10,136 bases of DNA from Alphaproteobacteria bacterium (GTDB taxonomy: Bacteria > Pseudomonadota > Alphaproteobacteria > BOG-932 > Roseiterribacteraceae), in contig CAJCJC010000175.1 of the NCBI GenBank assembly GCA_903970575.1, positions 1-10,136 on the forward strand, given 5' to 3'. The translations under genes and the position numbers were made by a program. Below, in pieces: positions 1-7,562 of the stretch. The notes beneath the pieces were generated by a model. The model saw nothing but the letters and a program-made list of their open reading frames with translations. It ran no database searches and was not told the DNA's origin. Each line of letters starts with the position of its first letter. Position 1 is the first letter of the stretch.

Positions 1-416
1 GCGTGTTGCTGACGGGCGATGCCGTTCTGCACATGCATGTCTTGCCCGGCTGGATGGCGTCGAAGACCGGCACTCTCTTTCTGGCGCTGGCTTCCCTTGC
101 GATCACGATGCCCTTGTACGCAGCCCCGCCGGTTGCTGCGATCGAACGCCTTGGCGTGATTGCAAGCCTGAGGCGCAGCATCGCCTTGACCCAAGGCCAT
201 CGGTTGAAATTATTCGGGATCAACATGGCGATCGCGGCGCCTGGCCTCGCCGCGGGCGTGCTGATCAACCGGGTTCTCGCGGCGACGGGGAGCAAAATCC
301 TATACGCCGCTCTCGAATATGGCGTACAAGGCATATATGTCGCCTTCTCCACGATCTTATGCGTCGTGGTTTATTCCGACTTGCGGGCCGAACACGTCGC
401 GGCGGTGTTCGACTGA
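1..416 (+). CDS. Membrane protein, C-terminal part (glycerophosphodiester phosphodiesterase membrane-domain-like)
   Basis: This is the 3' end of a gene that starts before the window; the reading frame is open from base 3 and stops with TGA at 414-416. About 137 residues are visible. Hydrophobic segments lie near residues 22-42, 72-90 and 103-125. The stretch PPVAAIERLGVIASLRRSIALTQGHR, followed by membrane segments and an ending of the form VVYSDLR...VAAVFD, is the pattern I associate with the integral membrane domain found in glycerophosphoryl diester phosphodiesterase and many stand-alone alphaproteobacterial membrane proteins (ErxG...AlrRS..LT.GhR, then YxDLR near the end). There is no catalytic phosphodiesterase domain in the visible part, so no enzymatic role should be assumed. 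It converges on the RDD gene, with a 369-base gap. The GTG at base 3 could be read as a start but is more likely internal, because the family extends well upstream. Family assignment is moderate; exact function is unknown. Confidence 0.7.
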   Translation, partial: VLLTGDAVLHMHVLPGWMASKTGTLFLALASLAITMPLYAAPPVAAIERLGVIASLRRSIALTQGHRLKLFGINMAIAAPGLAAGVLINRVLAATGSKILYAALEYGVQGIYVAFSTILCVVVYSDLRAEHVAAVFD

Positions 417-422
417 GGCCGT

Positions 423-436
423 GGCGAGAAATCGCC
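423..436 (+). terminator. Possible weak terminator hairpin
   Basis: GGCGA-GAAA-TCGCC forms a 5-bp stem closed by a GNRA-type GAAA tetraloop, 6 bases after the stop of the upstream membrane protein gene. The following bases are only loosely T-rich (a TTTT appears about 13 bases later), so a classical intrinsic terminator is doubtful. Position and shape are the only support. Confidence 0.25.
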
Positions 437-508
437 GGTTAATCGTCGTTTTGGGCCTTGCGGCGGTGTGGGTTCACCATCTCCGTTGCGGAATCCGCCG
501 GTCCTGAT

Positions 509-526
509 GTGTTTCACGTGAAACAC
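509..526. promoter_or_regulatory. parS: parS centromere site (ParB binding site)
   Basis: The 18 bases GTGTTTCACGTGAAACAC form a perfect palindrome and contain the 16-bp parS sequence TGTTTCACGTGAAACA at 510-525, which fits the broadly conserved bacterial consensus TGTTNCACGTGAAACA at every position. ParB dimers bind such sites, load as CTP-dependent clamps and spread, and the complex is moved by ParA to segregate the chromosome origin. It sits in a convergent intergenic gap, where it disturbs no gene. parS sites cluster near the replication origin in most bacteria, so this locus is probably in the origin-proximal part of the chromosome (or on a chromid using the same system). The site is seen directly; the location relative to the origin is inferred. 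Confidence 0.88.
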
Positions 527-785
527 TTTATTGGGTTTACGCTGGAAACATCCCGCGAACTCTTAACGACGCCGGTCATGGCTTTGTGGGCAAAAGAAAA
601 GTTTTCCAGCCAAAATTCTCACGCCCCGCCCCGCGCCATGCCGAGCGCCGGGCCAAAAGGAAAAACCAATGCCGGCCGGCCGCCGCGCATGACCGTAACG
701 GCGACCGTCGCAATCGCCGGTCATTATCGACATCATCGCCGGCGATTTCCGCGATGTCCGCCGCCGTCCGCGCCGTCCGCGATGC

Positions 786-1718
786 TCATCCGCCCGCAAA
801 ACCCGCCGCCTCGGTCTTATCGGCGCGGAATTTGCCGTAGAGCTGTTCGCGCTCCAGATAGGCGCGCTGCGCGGCGTAGAAATCCGTCAGGAAGCGTTCG
901 ACATCGGGGTCGGCCACCGTGTCGGTCCAGGCGATTTTCGCCCTGATCTTGTCGCAGACTTCCCGGCGAACCTTGGCGGCGTCGGGCGCGTTCGGGCGGC
1001 GCAGCAGATCCTCCAGGATCTGGAGTTCGAACGCGCCATAGGCCGCCAGATAGCGTTCCGGAAAGCTGTAATGGACCACGCTGTCCACGAGATCGCCGAG
1101 CAGCATGCGCCTTGGCAGCGCCACCACGACCGTTCCGGCGATCAAATCGCCCGCGCGCATGCGGTCGCGGTTCAGGAGCGGCAAGGCCGAGAACAGCAAT
1201 ATCCAGGCGACGAGCGACAAATGCGACCAGAACCCCGTCACGGCCCCGATCGAGAGGAGAAGACTGAGCGGCATGAACGCCTCGACCTCGCGGGTCAGGT
1301 TGCGCGCCACGATTGCGGTCGGCGACAGCGGCCCACCCTTGCGGTCGATCACGCGCAGGCCGACCATCCGCTTGCCCGGCGTCGCGCCCTGCCACGCCAG
1401 CTCGAAATGGATGAAGTAAAGATTGCGGACGGCGAAGGCCAGGAACAGCATGATCGACATGGCGATCGCCAGGCCCACCTTATCGCTGAGCGCGAAGGCG
1501 CCGAGGACGACGAAGACAAATACAAAATAGATCGCGACGGTCGCGACCGCCCAAAGCACCCAATCGATGAAAAACGCGGTCAGCCGCTCGCCGGGGTCGG
1601 CGAGATCGAAGAACAGGGCGACGCCTTCCGGCGTTGTAATCGCGATCCGCCGCCGGCTGGCGGCGCGGCCCTCCAGGAATTCGGTGGCGCGGCCATGGCG
1701 CGATATTTCGGCGGTCAT
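786..1718 (-). CDS. RDD family membrane protein
   Basis: A 310-residue membrane protein and the last gene of the MoxR operon. The RDD domain spans roughly residues 35-200. A first conserved block RLTAFFIDWVL (45-55) runs into a hydrophobic segment (50-73), a second hydrophobic segment lies at about 82-105, the block GATPGKRMVGLRVID covers 111-125, and the closing block DRMRAGDLIAGT covers 185-196, with hydrophobic segments between. These carry the Arg and Asp residues that name the family. RDD proteins have been linked to transport and ion exchange in some bacteria, but no substrate can be inferred here. The C-terminal 100 residues are soluble and helical-looking, probably cytoplasmic. The start was chosen at ATG 1716-1718, which overlaps the SpoIIM stop by 4 bases (ATGA), rather than the longer reading from 1757. 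Translational coupling to the upstream gene is likely. Family confident; role in the cluster unknown. Confidence 0.88.
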   Translation of the reverse strand: MTAEISRHGRATEFLEGRAASRRRIAITTPEGVALFFDLADPGERLTAFFIDWVLWAVATVAIYFVFVFVVLGAFALSDKVGLAIAMSIMLFLAFAVRNLYFIHFELAWQGATPGKRMVGLRVIDRKGGPLSPTAIVARNLTREVEAFMPLSLLLSIGAVTGFWSHLSLVAWILLFSALPLLNRDRMRAGDLIAGTVVVALPRRMLLGDLVDSVVHYSFPERYLAAYGAFELQILEDLLRRPNAPDAAKVRREVCDKIRAKIAWTDTVADPDVERFLTDFYAAQRAYLEREQLYGKFRADKTEAAGFAGG

Positions 1719-2734
1719 TCTCGCCGCCGCCCGGCCAGGGCATAATAGCCGAGCCATAGTATCGCCGTCGCGCCGCCGATGGCGAAACGCCAGCCGGTCG
1801 GCTGCACCAGCTGGCGAAAGCCGCCTTCGAGCATCCCAGCGACGAACAGCATCATCACGGCCCCGATGGCGATTTGGGCCGCGATGCGACCCTGCGCGGC
1901 AAGGCTTTCCAGCCGCGTCATGCGGTCCGGAAACAGGATTTTCTCGGCCAGCAGCAGGCCCGCGGCGCCGAACAGCAACATGGCACCAAGCTCGGTCACG
2001 CCATGCACGGACAGCCAGCCCAGAAAATCGACCAGCAACCCACGCTCGGCATGCAGCGCGATGAACGCGCCCAGCGTCAGCCCCTGATAGACAAGCAGCA
2101 TCAAGCTGGGCAGGCCGGCTGCGATGCCGAGGCTGAAGATCAGAATCCCGACAAAGCTGTTATGGCTGAAGAGATAATTTGCCATAATCCCAAAGGATTC
2201 GACCACGCCCGGCCACGGCGCGAAAATCTCTTCGTTCCTGAGTTCGGCCGCCGTGCTGTCCGGACCTCGACCGCCGGCCAGCGCCCCCGGAACCAAGGCC
2301 GCGAACCAATCCTCGTTGGCGCGCATCAGCAGGTATCCGGCGGCGACGCCGCTGAGCAGGGCCGCGAGCGCGATCAGAAAATGCCAGCGCGCCCGCCGGA
2401 CGGCCCTTGGCAAATCCCGCGCCAGATAGCGCCCGATCGCGCTCGCCTGCCGTACCCTGGGACCGTAGACGACGAGATAGGCGCGCATCGATAGCGCCTC
2501 CAGATAGGTCAGCAAATTGCGGTCGAGCGCGATGCTTCGCGCAACGGACAGAGCCGACAAGGTCATGCGGTAAAGAACCGGCAGGCGTTCAAGCTCTTCC
2601 GCGCCAAGCGAAGCCGCGCCGCGCTTTTCGGCCCGCGCCACCAACGCCTCAAGTTCGCGCCAGCCTTCCTCACGCGCCTTACGGAATTGGGTGCTCTTCA
2701 GAACAAGGGGCGCGCCGGTCGCCGCGTCACTCAT
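1715..2734 (-). CDS. SpoIIM-family (stage II sporulation protein M-like) membrane protein
   Basis: A 339-residue protein with a soluble N-terminal helical region of about 115 residues rich in Arg and Glu, then several membrane segments (about 117-136, 195-228, 250-266, 283-301, 316-334). The signature of the SpoIIM family is visible: SHNSFVGILIFSLGIAAGLPS (190-210), a YQGLTLGAF turn (216-224), HGVTELG (244-250) and a late EGGFRQ (303-308). In Firmicutes SpoIIM works with SpoIID and SpoIIP in engulfment, but in non-sporulating proteobacteria the family is mostly found in MoxR-DUF58 operons, with unknown function; the name does not imply sporulation. The start was set at ATG 2732-2734, which overlaps the DUF58 stop as ATGA; the 26 residues upstream in the same frame lie wholly within the DUF58 gene and are not family-like. 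The stop overlaps the RDD start in the same way. Confidence 0.87.
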   Translation of the reverse strand: MSDAATGAPLVLKSTQFRKAREEGWRELEALVARAEKRGAASLGAEELERLPVLYRMTLSALSVARSIALDRNLLTYLEALSMRAYLVVYGPRVRQASAIGRYLARDLPRAVRRARWHFLIALAALLSGVAAGYLLMRANEDWFAALVPGALAGGRGPDSTAAELRNEEIFAPWPGVVESFGIMANYLFSHNSFVGILIFSLGIAAGLPSLMLLVYQGLTLGAFIALHAERGLLVDFLGWLSVHGVTELGAMLLFGAAGLLLAEKILFPDRMTRLESLAAQGRIAAQIAIGAVMMLFVAGMLEGGFRQLVQPTGWRFAIGGATAILWLGYYALAGRRRE

Positions 2735-4044
2735 ATGAGGCCACGCTGCTTGATCTGGAGATACCGGTTGATCAGCCCGGCCGAGAGCCCCGCCGGCGCG
2801 ACGTCCAGGCAATGGACGCCTAAACGCTCCAACCGTTCGAGCACCACCCGGCGTTCGCGCAGCATGTCATGGGCGATCACCGCCTTGCTGACGTCGTCGA
2901 AACCGGCGGGATCGGCGTCGGCGATTTCCTGCAAGACCGAATCGCGCAAGGTGACGAACAGCACGACATGCCGATTGGCCGTGCGCTGGAGGCTTTCGAT
3001 CAGCAATTCTGCCCCGGTCGTATCGACGAAATCCGTGAACAAAACCACGAGCGCGCGGCGGCGCAGCCTGACATTCAGCTCCGCCAGCGCCAGAGTGAAA
3101 TTCGTCTCCTCCGGCCGGTATTCCAGCGCCGCCACCGATTGCTGGATGCGGGCAAAGCTGGAAGGGCTGCGCACCGGCCGCAGATAATGCCGCACAACCG
3201 CATCGAAGCCGTAAATGCCGACCAGATCGCCCCCGCGCAACGATATCCAGGCGAGCAGCAGCCCGGCGTTGATGGCGTGATCCAGCCGCGCCAACCCCTC
3301 CACGGGCTCACGCATCAGATAGCCGGTATCGAAACCCATGACGATCTGGTGATTCCGCTCCGTATCGAATTCCTTACAGAGCAGCTTTCGGTGCCGCGCC
3401 GAATGCTTCCAATCGATGAAGCGGCTATCCATGCCGGGCATGTATTCGCGCAAAGCGTCGAATTCCGCGCCCTGCCCGCGCTCCCGCTGAACCTTGGTCC
3501 CAAAGATCGCCTCATTGGAGAAGAATTGCAGCGCGGCGCTCTGCACGCCCCGCACATTGGCCAGCACGTCGATCGAGCGATCGACTTGCCGGCGGCAGGT
3601 GACGTCGATCAGCCTGAGCGGACCGCGCCAGCGAAGCCAGAGCCGCTCGATCCGCGCCCGTCCGCGCCGCCTGGGAACAACCGGCAGCATGAAGCGCGCG
3701 TGGCCCGAGGCGTCTAAAACGACATCCGCCACCCTGGGCGGATCGAGCGCCCCGGTTTGCTCGGCCAGGATTTGCACCGTGACGGGCCGCGCGAGCGCGC
3801 GGGCGGCGAGGGTCACCGCGATCTCGCCGGAATCGCCGATATAGAGCCGGTCGGGCACGGCCCAGGTGACGCGCAGATCGCGGGCGCGGAACGCGGCCAG
3901 CCCGTCGCCGGCCAACGCCGCTAGCATCAGCGCCCCAAGGCCGAAGGAGAGCGGCCAAAGGCCCGGCGCCAGGATCACGAGCAGCAACGCCGGCGGAATG
4001 CCGGCGGCGAAGATGGCGACCGCGAGGCCGGTCGGCTTGATCAT
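2731..4044 (-). CDS. DUF58 domain protein (VWA-like), MoxR partner
   Basis: A 437-residue protein. Two membrane helices lie at the N-terminus (about 7-27 and 33-50), followed by a beta-rich region (60-165) and then the DUF58 block: [19 protein letters not shown] (190-208), [21 protein letters not shown] (209-229). That is the GxEFdxLReYxPGDdxRxIDWKxSAR pattern that defines the family. From about 234 on it has a von Willebrand A-like fold, with a MIDAS-like but altered first loop (GFDTGY, 237-242, instead of DxSxS) and TDFVDT at 337-342. DUF58 proteins are nearly always next to a MoxR AAA+ ATPase and are the presumed client or adaptor of that ATPase at the inner membrane. The start ATG 4042-4044 overlaps the MoxR stop as ATGA, supporting coupled, stoichiometric synthesis. 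Biochemical function is unproven for the family. Confidence 0.9.
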   Translation of the reverse strand: MIKPTGLAVAIFAAGIPPALLLVILAPGLWPLSFGLGALMLAALAGDGLAAFRARDLRVTWAVPDRLYIGDSGEIAVTLAARALARPVTVQILAEQTGALDPPRVADVVLDASGHARFMLPVVPRRRGRARIERLWLRWRGPLRLIDVTCRRQVDRSIDVLANVRGVQSAALQFFSNEAIFGTKVQRERGQGAEFDALREYMPGMDSRFIDWKHSARHRKLLCKEFDTERNHQIVMGFDTGYLMREPVEGLARLDHAINAGLLLAWISLRGGDLVGIYGFDAVVRHYLRPVRSPSSFARIQQSVAALEYRPEETNFTLALAELNVRLRRRALVVLFTDFVDTTGAELLIESLQRTANRHVVLFVTLRDSVLQEIADADPAGFDDVSKAVIAHDMLRERRVVLERLERLGVHCLDVAPAGLSAGLINRYLQIKQRGLI

Positions 4045-4997
4045 CGAGGCGCGGCCGTCCGGTCCAGGATTTCGGCGATAATTCTATCGGCGCCCAGACC
4101 CTCGATCTCGGCGGCCGGAGACAGCATCACCCGATGGCGCAAAACCGGCGGCGCCAGAATTTTTACATCGTCCGGAATAACGAAATCGCGGCCCTGCAGC
4201 ACGGCGTAGGCGCGCACGGCGGCGGCCAGCATGTTGCCGGCCCGGGTGGACGCCCCGACCTCGAACGCGGCATGGTCGCGGGTGCCGCGGATCACGTCGA
4301 CGATATAATCGATCAGGGTGTCGGAGAGGCGAATGCCGGCCACATTTCGTCGTATGGAGGGCAGCGCGCCCTCCGGCACGATCTTCTGGAGCCCGAACTC
4401 CTCCAGCCGGGGCATCGCCGAGCTGTGGCCATGGCGGGCGAGAATACGCCGCTCCTCGTCGCGCGTGGGGTAATCCAGGACGATCTTAAACAGGAAACGA
4501 TCGAGCTGCGCCTCAGGCAGCGGGTATGTGCCCTGCTGCTCGATCGGATTCTGGGTGGCGACGACCATGAACTCCTCGCCCAGCGGATGGTTGACCCCAT
4601 CGATGGTGACGAACCGCTCATTCATCGATTGCAGCAAGGCGGCCTGCGTCTTTGGCGGCGCGCGGTTGATCTCATCCGCCAGCAACAACTGAGTGAAGAT
4701 GGGTCCTTTGGTCAGGATGAAGGCATTGGTCTGGAAGTTGAACAGATTCGTGCCCAATATGTCGCCGGGCATCAAATCCGGGGTGAACTGGATGCGGCCG
4801 AATCGCAGCGACACGCCCGCCGCGAAGGCGTGCGCGAGCAAGGTCTTGGCGGTGCCCGGAACGCCCTCGAGCAGGATATGGCCTCCGACGAGCAGACTCG
4901 TCAGCATCAGCTCGACGGTTTCATCCTGGCCGACGATGGCCTTGCGGATTTCGGCCCGCAAGCCCTCAGCGAGTTGTCTGATATCGTTCAGGTCCAT
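4041..4997 (-). CDS. MoxR-family AAA+ ATPase
   Basis: A 318-residue AAA+ ATPase of the MoxR type, a cytoplasmic, chaperone-like enzyme that uses ATP hydrolysis to assemble or activate protein complexes, usually through VWA-domain partners. Visible motifs: the family opening IVGQDE (21-26), Walker A GVPGTAKT (45-52), Walker B LLLADEIN (104-111), sensor 1 ATQNP (147-151), an arginine-finger region [11 protein letters not shown] (161-171, R167), and a sensor-2 region GASTRAG (248-254, R252). Length is normal and all catalytic residues are present, so it should be active. The start was chosen at ATG 4995-4997 (MDLNDI), with GGGA about 9 bases upstream; the longer frame from 5063 adds a non-family-like segment inside the neighbouring gene. 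It overlaps the end of the DUF4350 gene by 32 bases. Context (DUF58 downstream, DUF4129/DUF4350 upstream) places it in the MoxR membrane cluster rather than in methanol dehydrogenase maturation. Confidence 0.93.
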   Translation of the reverse strand: MDLNDIRQLAEGLRAEIRKAIVGQDETVELMLTSLLVGGHILLEGVPGTAKTLLAHAFAAGVSLRFGRIQFTPDLMPGDILGTNLFNFQTNAFILTKGPIFTQLLLADEINRAPPKTQAALLQSMNERFVTIDGVNHPLGEEFMVVATQNPIEQQGTYPLPEAQLDRFLFKIVLDYPTRDEERRILARHGHSSAMPRLEEFGLQKIVPEGALPSIRRNVAGIRLSDTLIDYIVDVIRGTRDHAAFEVGASTRAGNMLAAAVRAYAVLQGRDFVIPDDVKILAPPVLRHRVMLSPAAEIEGLGADRIIAEILDRTAAPR

Positions 4998-6216
4998 TGA
5001 TGATTTCCCGTTTCCATTGATTGATATCGCGCGCCAAAGCCACCAACGCGGCGGCGTCGCCACGCTTGGCGCGAGTCAGCGCATCAGCCCGTTCCACCGC
5101 CGCGCGTGGGTCCAATTTCGCGCCGCGTGCTTCGCCGACACGGGCGAGCCATGCGGTCAGCGCCCGCCCGGCAAGGCCCGGCGGCGCGTGCAGCCGCCGC
5201 GCGACATCCTGGATCGTCGCGTCGACGAAACGCGCGACGATCGCGGGCCGACGCCCGGCGAAACCCACCAAGCCGGCGATATTGTCGATAAGTCCGCGCT
5301 TGCCGGACTCAAGCGCCGGGGCGGGCGCGTCCGGCGCGCCGAAACGCGGCATCGCCGACCACAGCAGCAGCCCGACCGCAACCAGGCCCAGGACCAACCC
5401 GGTCAACAGCGGAAAGCGGAACAGCAGCCGAAAAATATTCGGGCCTGAGCCGGTCACGAGGCTGAGCGATTCGTCGAACACCACCGGTCCGTCGCCCTGG
5501 CGCAGCTTGCCGATCAGCGCCACCGCGAAATCGGCGTTCACCGGATTGGCCAGCCCCTGATTGGAGAGCACGTCCGGGTCGGCTAAAATGAAAATTCGTC
5601 GGCCTTTGCGCTCGACCTCGCCGACCAAAATCTGGTCGCCATGCGCAACCAGCGGCTTCAGCGTATCGGACCGGATGAACTGCATCGGCGCCGACAGGAC
5701 CGGGGCGACGCCGATCGCGTTGCGATCCCAATCGGCCGGCGCGGGACCCCTTTGGACCTTCCCGTCGGCTTCGACGAGATTGAGCGCGAGAGACGCCATG
5801 AAGGGCGCGGCGAGCTCGGCATTCTCGATCCAACCGGAATGGGTCTGGCTGGCCACGCCGTCCCATTTCGGAAGGACCAGCAGAACCGCGCTGGAATCCA
5901 GCAGCTTGCGCCCCACCGTCATGGTCGAGGGCGACAGCCGGGGTTCGGCGATGACGAGAACCCCGGCGCCCTGGGCGCGTTCGATCGAGCGCGCCCGGCT
6001 ACGGCTGCCGATCACGCTCATATCGAGTTGCCGCAGGATATCGGCGATGCCGGCATAGCCAAGGGCGGAGCGTGACGCGACCGTGGGGCCGGTAAGATCC
6101 GGCGTATTCCCATCACCCCTGCCCATGAAATAAAGCGCAACGACGAAGGCAGCGATGGCGGCGACGCTCCACAAGATAAGCGTGCGCCGGGAAAAGATTG
6201 AATCGCCCCGAGTCAT
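4966..6216 (-). CDS. DUF4350 domain membrane protein
   Basis: A 416-residue protein. One N-terminal membrane anchor (about 11-31) is followed by an extracytoplasmic-looking domain (35-262), a second membrane helix (267-289) and a cytoplasmic C-terminal region of about 125 residues. The first domain fits DUF4350, which resembles the glutamine-amidotransferase-like folds of ABC-transporter auxiliary proteins: the early [19 protein letters not shown] (50-68) helix, the LVIAEP strand (87-92), [13 protein letters not shown] (210-222) and VVFDES (245-250). No obvious catalytic triad is visible, so it is probably structural or ligand-binding. In related clusters a DUF4350 protein lies next to MoxR and DUF58 and is thought to be part of the same membrane complex. 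The ATG at 6214-6216 lies in the last full unit of a 17-bp tandem repeat, and no good SD precedes it, which suggests its translation depends on reinitiation from upstream. Confidence 0.85.
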   Translation of the reverse strand: MTRGDSIFSRRTLILWSVAAIAAFVVALYFMGRGDGNTPDLTGPTVASRSALGYAGIADILRQLDMSVIGSRSRARSIERAQGAGVLVIAEPRLSPSTMTVGRKLLDSSAVLLVLPKWDGVASQTHSGWIENAELAAPFMASLALNLVEADGKVQRGPAPADWDRNAIGVAPVLSAPMQFIRSDTLKPLVAHGDQILVGEVERKGRRIFILADPDVLSNQGLANPVNADFAVALIGKLRQGDGPVVFDESLSLVTGSGPNIFRLLFRFPLLTGLVLGLVAVGLLLWSAMPRFGAPDAPAPALESGKRGLIDNIAGLVGFAGRRPAIVARFVDATIQDVARRLHAPPGLAGRALTAWLARVGEARGAKLDPRAAVERADALTRAKRGDAAALVALARDINQWKREIINGPERYQTTR

Positions 6217-6268
6217 GCGGCCAACCGAGTCATGCGGCGAACCGGGTCACGCGGCGGACCGCGTCAGG
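6208..6268. repeat. 17-bp tandem repeat, about 3.5 copies, across a gene junction
   Basis: Three full units and a partial fourth are visible: CCGAGTCATGCGGCCAA (6208-6224), CCGAGTCATGCGGCGAA (6225-6241), CCGGGTCACGCGGCGGA (6242-6258) and CCGCGTCAGG (6259-6268). The repeat spans the end of the DUF4129 gene and the start of DUF4350. Read on the - strand, each unit encodes xTRxAA followed by a stop that overlaps the next start by 4 bases, giving a chain of two six-codon minicistrons between the two genes: GTG 6250-6248 to TGA 6232-6230 (TRFAA after the start), then ATG 6233-6231 to TGA 6215-6213 (TRLAA), then the DUF4350 ATG at 6216-6214. Confidence 0.9.
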
Positions 6269-6891
6269 ATTCCGGCCAGATCCTCATAACGGGCGCGGCA
6301 TGCCTCGTAATCCGGCCGGCCGGCGGGATGGTCGCCGAAGTAACTAAGCTCCACCCGCGTCACGATTCCGCGCAAGGCCGCCGTGCCTTCCTCCGGCAGG
6401 CTTGCGCGCCGCAGGATTTCCCGGCTGGTCAATGAGTCGGAGAACTCGAGTTTCAACCGGCGGCGAATTTCCACGAGGCTATGCAGCAGCAAGAGATGCA
6501 TGGCGTCGACGAAACGCCCCTGGCCGGCCAGCATATCCGCGTCGGCGAGGCTGGCCTGGGGCGACACGGCGCCGGCTGGATCGCCCAGCGCGCCATCGGC
6601 CCAGCCATCGTCTCGGCGCGACCGCCATCCGGGGATCATGTCGCGCACGATATAGGCCAGAATGAGGACGCAAAGGACAGCCACGAACCAGATGGCGGCC
6701 TGGGGAATATCGAAATCCCAGAGAGACGACATGTCGTCGGCGGTCGCGACATGCGGTACGGCCGTCTGCAGGTCGAGCTTGCGAATTGTTTCGGCGACGG
6801 ACTCCCGCACGGGGTCATCGGACGCCGCGGCGGGGCGCGCGCCGACGGCAAGCGCCAGGGAAAAAGCGACGAAAGCGGCGCGGGGCTTCAT
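6247..6891 (-). CDS. DUF4129 domain membrane protein
   Basis: The first gene of the MoxR operon, 214 residues. It has a probable signal peptide (residues 1-24; MKPRAAFVAFSLALAVGARP then an AAA-S cleavage-like site), a short periplasmic segment, one membrane helix (about 67-84) and a cytoplasmic C-terminal DUF4129 domain (about 115-210). The domain shows the typical helix ADADMLAGQGRFVDAMHLLLLHSLVEIRR (117-144), the SLTSREILRR block (153-162), and VELSYFGDHPAGRPDYEACRARYEDL (180-205). DUF4129 is common next to MoxR/DUF58/transglutaminase genes; no activity is known. I prefer ATG 6889-6891 because it gives a clean signal peptide and has AAGGA just upstream, although the spacing is short (2 bases). 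A longer start at 6927 (MLQHQ...) has no SD. The stop is at 6247-6249, 30 bases before the DUF4350 start. Confidence 0.82.
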   Translation of the reverse strand: MKPRAAFVAFSLALAVGARPAAASDDPVRESVAETIRKLDLQTAVPHVATADDMSSLWDFDIPQAAIWFVAVLCVLILAYIVRDMIPGWRSRRDDGWADGALGDPAGAVSPQASLADADMLAGQGRFVDAMHLLLLHSLVEIRRRLKLEFSDSLTSREILRRASLPEEGTAALRGIVTRVELSYFGDHPAGRPDYEACRARYEDLAGILTRSAA

Positions 6892-6995
6892 GGTCCTTGG
6901 ACGATATTGCCTTTGATGCTGGAGCATAAACTACTATCGCGCGGTTGACGCGGTTATTTTATACGCGCCCAGGTTTTAGGCGATGGCGGCGGGTC

Positions 6996-7024
6996 TCGAC
7001 AGAACGGGCCATGTCCTTTATATC
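6996..7024 (+). promoter_or_regulatory. Candidate promoter of tRNA-Lys
   Basis: TCGACA at 6996-7001 matches 5 of 6 bases of the -35 TTGACA, and TATATC at 7019-7024 matches 4 of 6 of the -10 TATAAT, with the ideal 17-base spacer. Transcription would start near 7031, about 8 bases before the mature tRNA end at 7039. This is a plausible housekeeping sigma promoter but rests on consensus matching only. Confidence 0.4.
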
Positions 7025-7038
7025 ACCGTCCTTCGCGC

Positions 7039-7114
<76 letters not shown>

Positions 7115-7208
7115 AAATCATAAAATAAAATCAATGATTTGGCGATTGACCCTTCAGGCCGCCCCGGCGACTGATTGAGGGATGTCGCGGCCGGCGTAAA
7201 TGGTGCGG

Positions 7209-7550
7209 CTATGCCTCTTGTCGTAGCCAGCCAAGAGCCTCGAAGGGATGCGCCAAGAATCGGAATAACACCGACGCCCCCAGGGTGAGAGATGGGCCTT
7301 CATGGGCATAGCTCGCGATCAGTTCCGCGAGCCGTCCGGCATCCCGATCCGTAAAACCGAGATCTCGTACAAGCACGATACGCAGGCGCTCAAGCATGCC
7401 CCATGAAACGACGAGCGCCACCGGACCGCGTGGCGTCTGACCCGATCTAACGGCCTCCGTTAGGGCGATCGTCGCGGTGTCTTCACGACCAAGGCGGCGA
7501 GAGAGAAATGCGCCACACCAAACGTTCAAGTCGAGACAAAGCCTGAGCAA
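7209..7550 (-). pseudogene. PIN-domain toxin, probably truncated or internally deleted
   Basis: A 113-residue frame that follows the antitoxin gene by 12 bases and lies in the same frame, beyond its TGA. The start would be TTG at 7548-7550, with GGGAG just upstream at an unusually short spacing. The N-terminal half looks like a PIN RNase of the VapC/COG1569 type: LCLDLNVWCGAFL (4-16) gives the first catalytic Asp (D7) and the DxN motif, and SWGMLERLRIVL (49-60) gives the conserved Glu (E54). PIN nucleases need two more acidic residues from a later block (usually DxxD...A....AD.lvT.n..D), and none of this is present. After SLTLG (90-94) the protein runs straight to LAHPFEALGWLRQEA. In the alternative frame the bases after TLG would read GGVGVIPI, as expected in an intact relative, so a frameshift at the five-G run and/or a deletion of the catalytic C-terminal part is likely. 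I infer an inactive toxin. A short divergent PIN-like protein is the alternative. Confidence 0.6.
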
Positions 7551-7562
7551 CGCTCCCGCCGA

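Larger units (their letters stand above)
417..785. other. Noncoding convergent intergenic region with parS
   Basis: This gap of about 370 bases lies between two convergent genes. Open frames crossing it have proline/arginine-rich, low-complexity translations typical of noncoding high-GC DNA, and I see no credible gene. It holds the parS palindrome (509-526), a small hairpin just after the upstream stop (423-436), and a 12-bp palindrome ATCGCCGGCGAT at 735-746. No convincing T-tract terminator was found for either gene. Confidence 0.6.

Noticed and set aside
563..799. 78-codon open frame on the - strand downstream of the RDD gene
   Set aside because: The translation is Arg/Gly-rich low complexity with no family resemblance or SD, and it lies across the convergent gap; typical of a chance frame in high-GC DNA.
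1071..1745. 224-codon open frame on the + strand inside the RDD gene
   Set aside because: It is an antisense shadow: Arg/His/Gln-rich translation opposite a well-supported RDD protein.
6945..6963. TTGACG followed by TTTATA as a promoter upstream of tRNA-Lys
   Set aside because: The hexamers are only 7 bases apart; the TCGACA-17-TATATC pair further downstream fits better.
7115..7140. Inverted repeat AAATCAT...ATGATTT just after the tRNA as an intrinsic terminator
   Set aside because: The stem is all but one or two A-T pairs with a 12-base loop, and no T-run follows; too weak to call.
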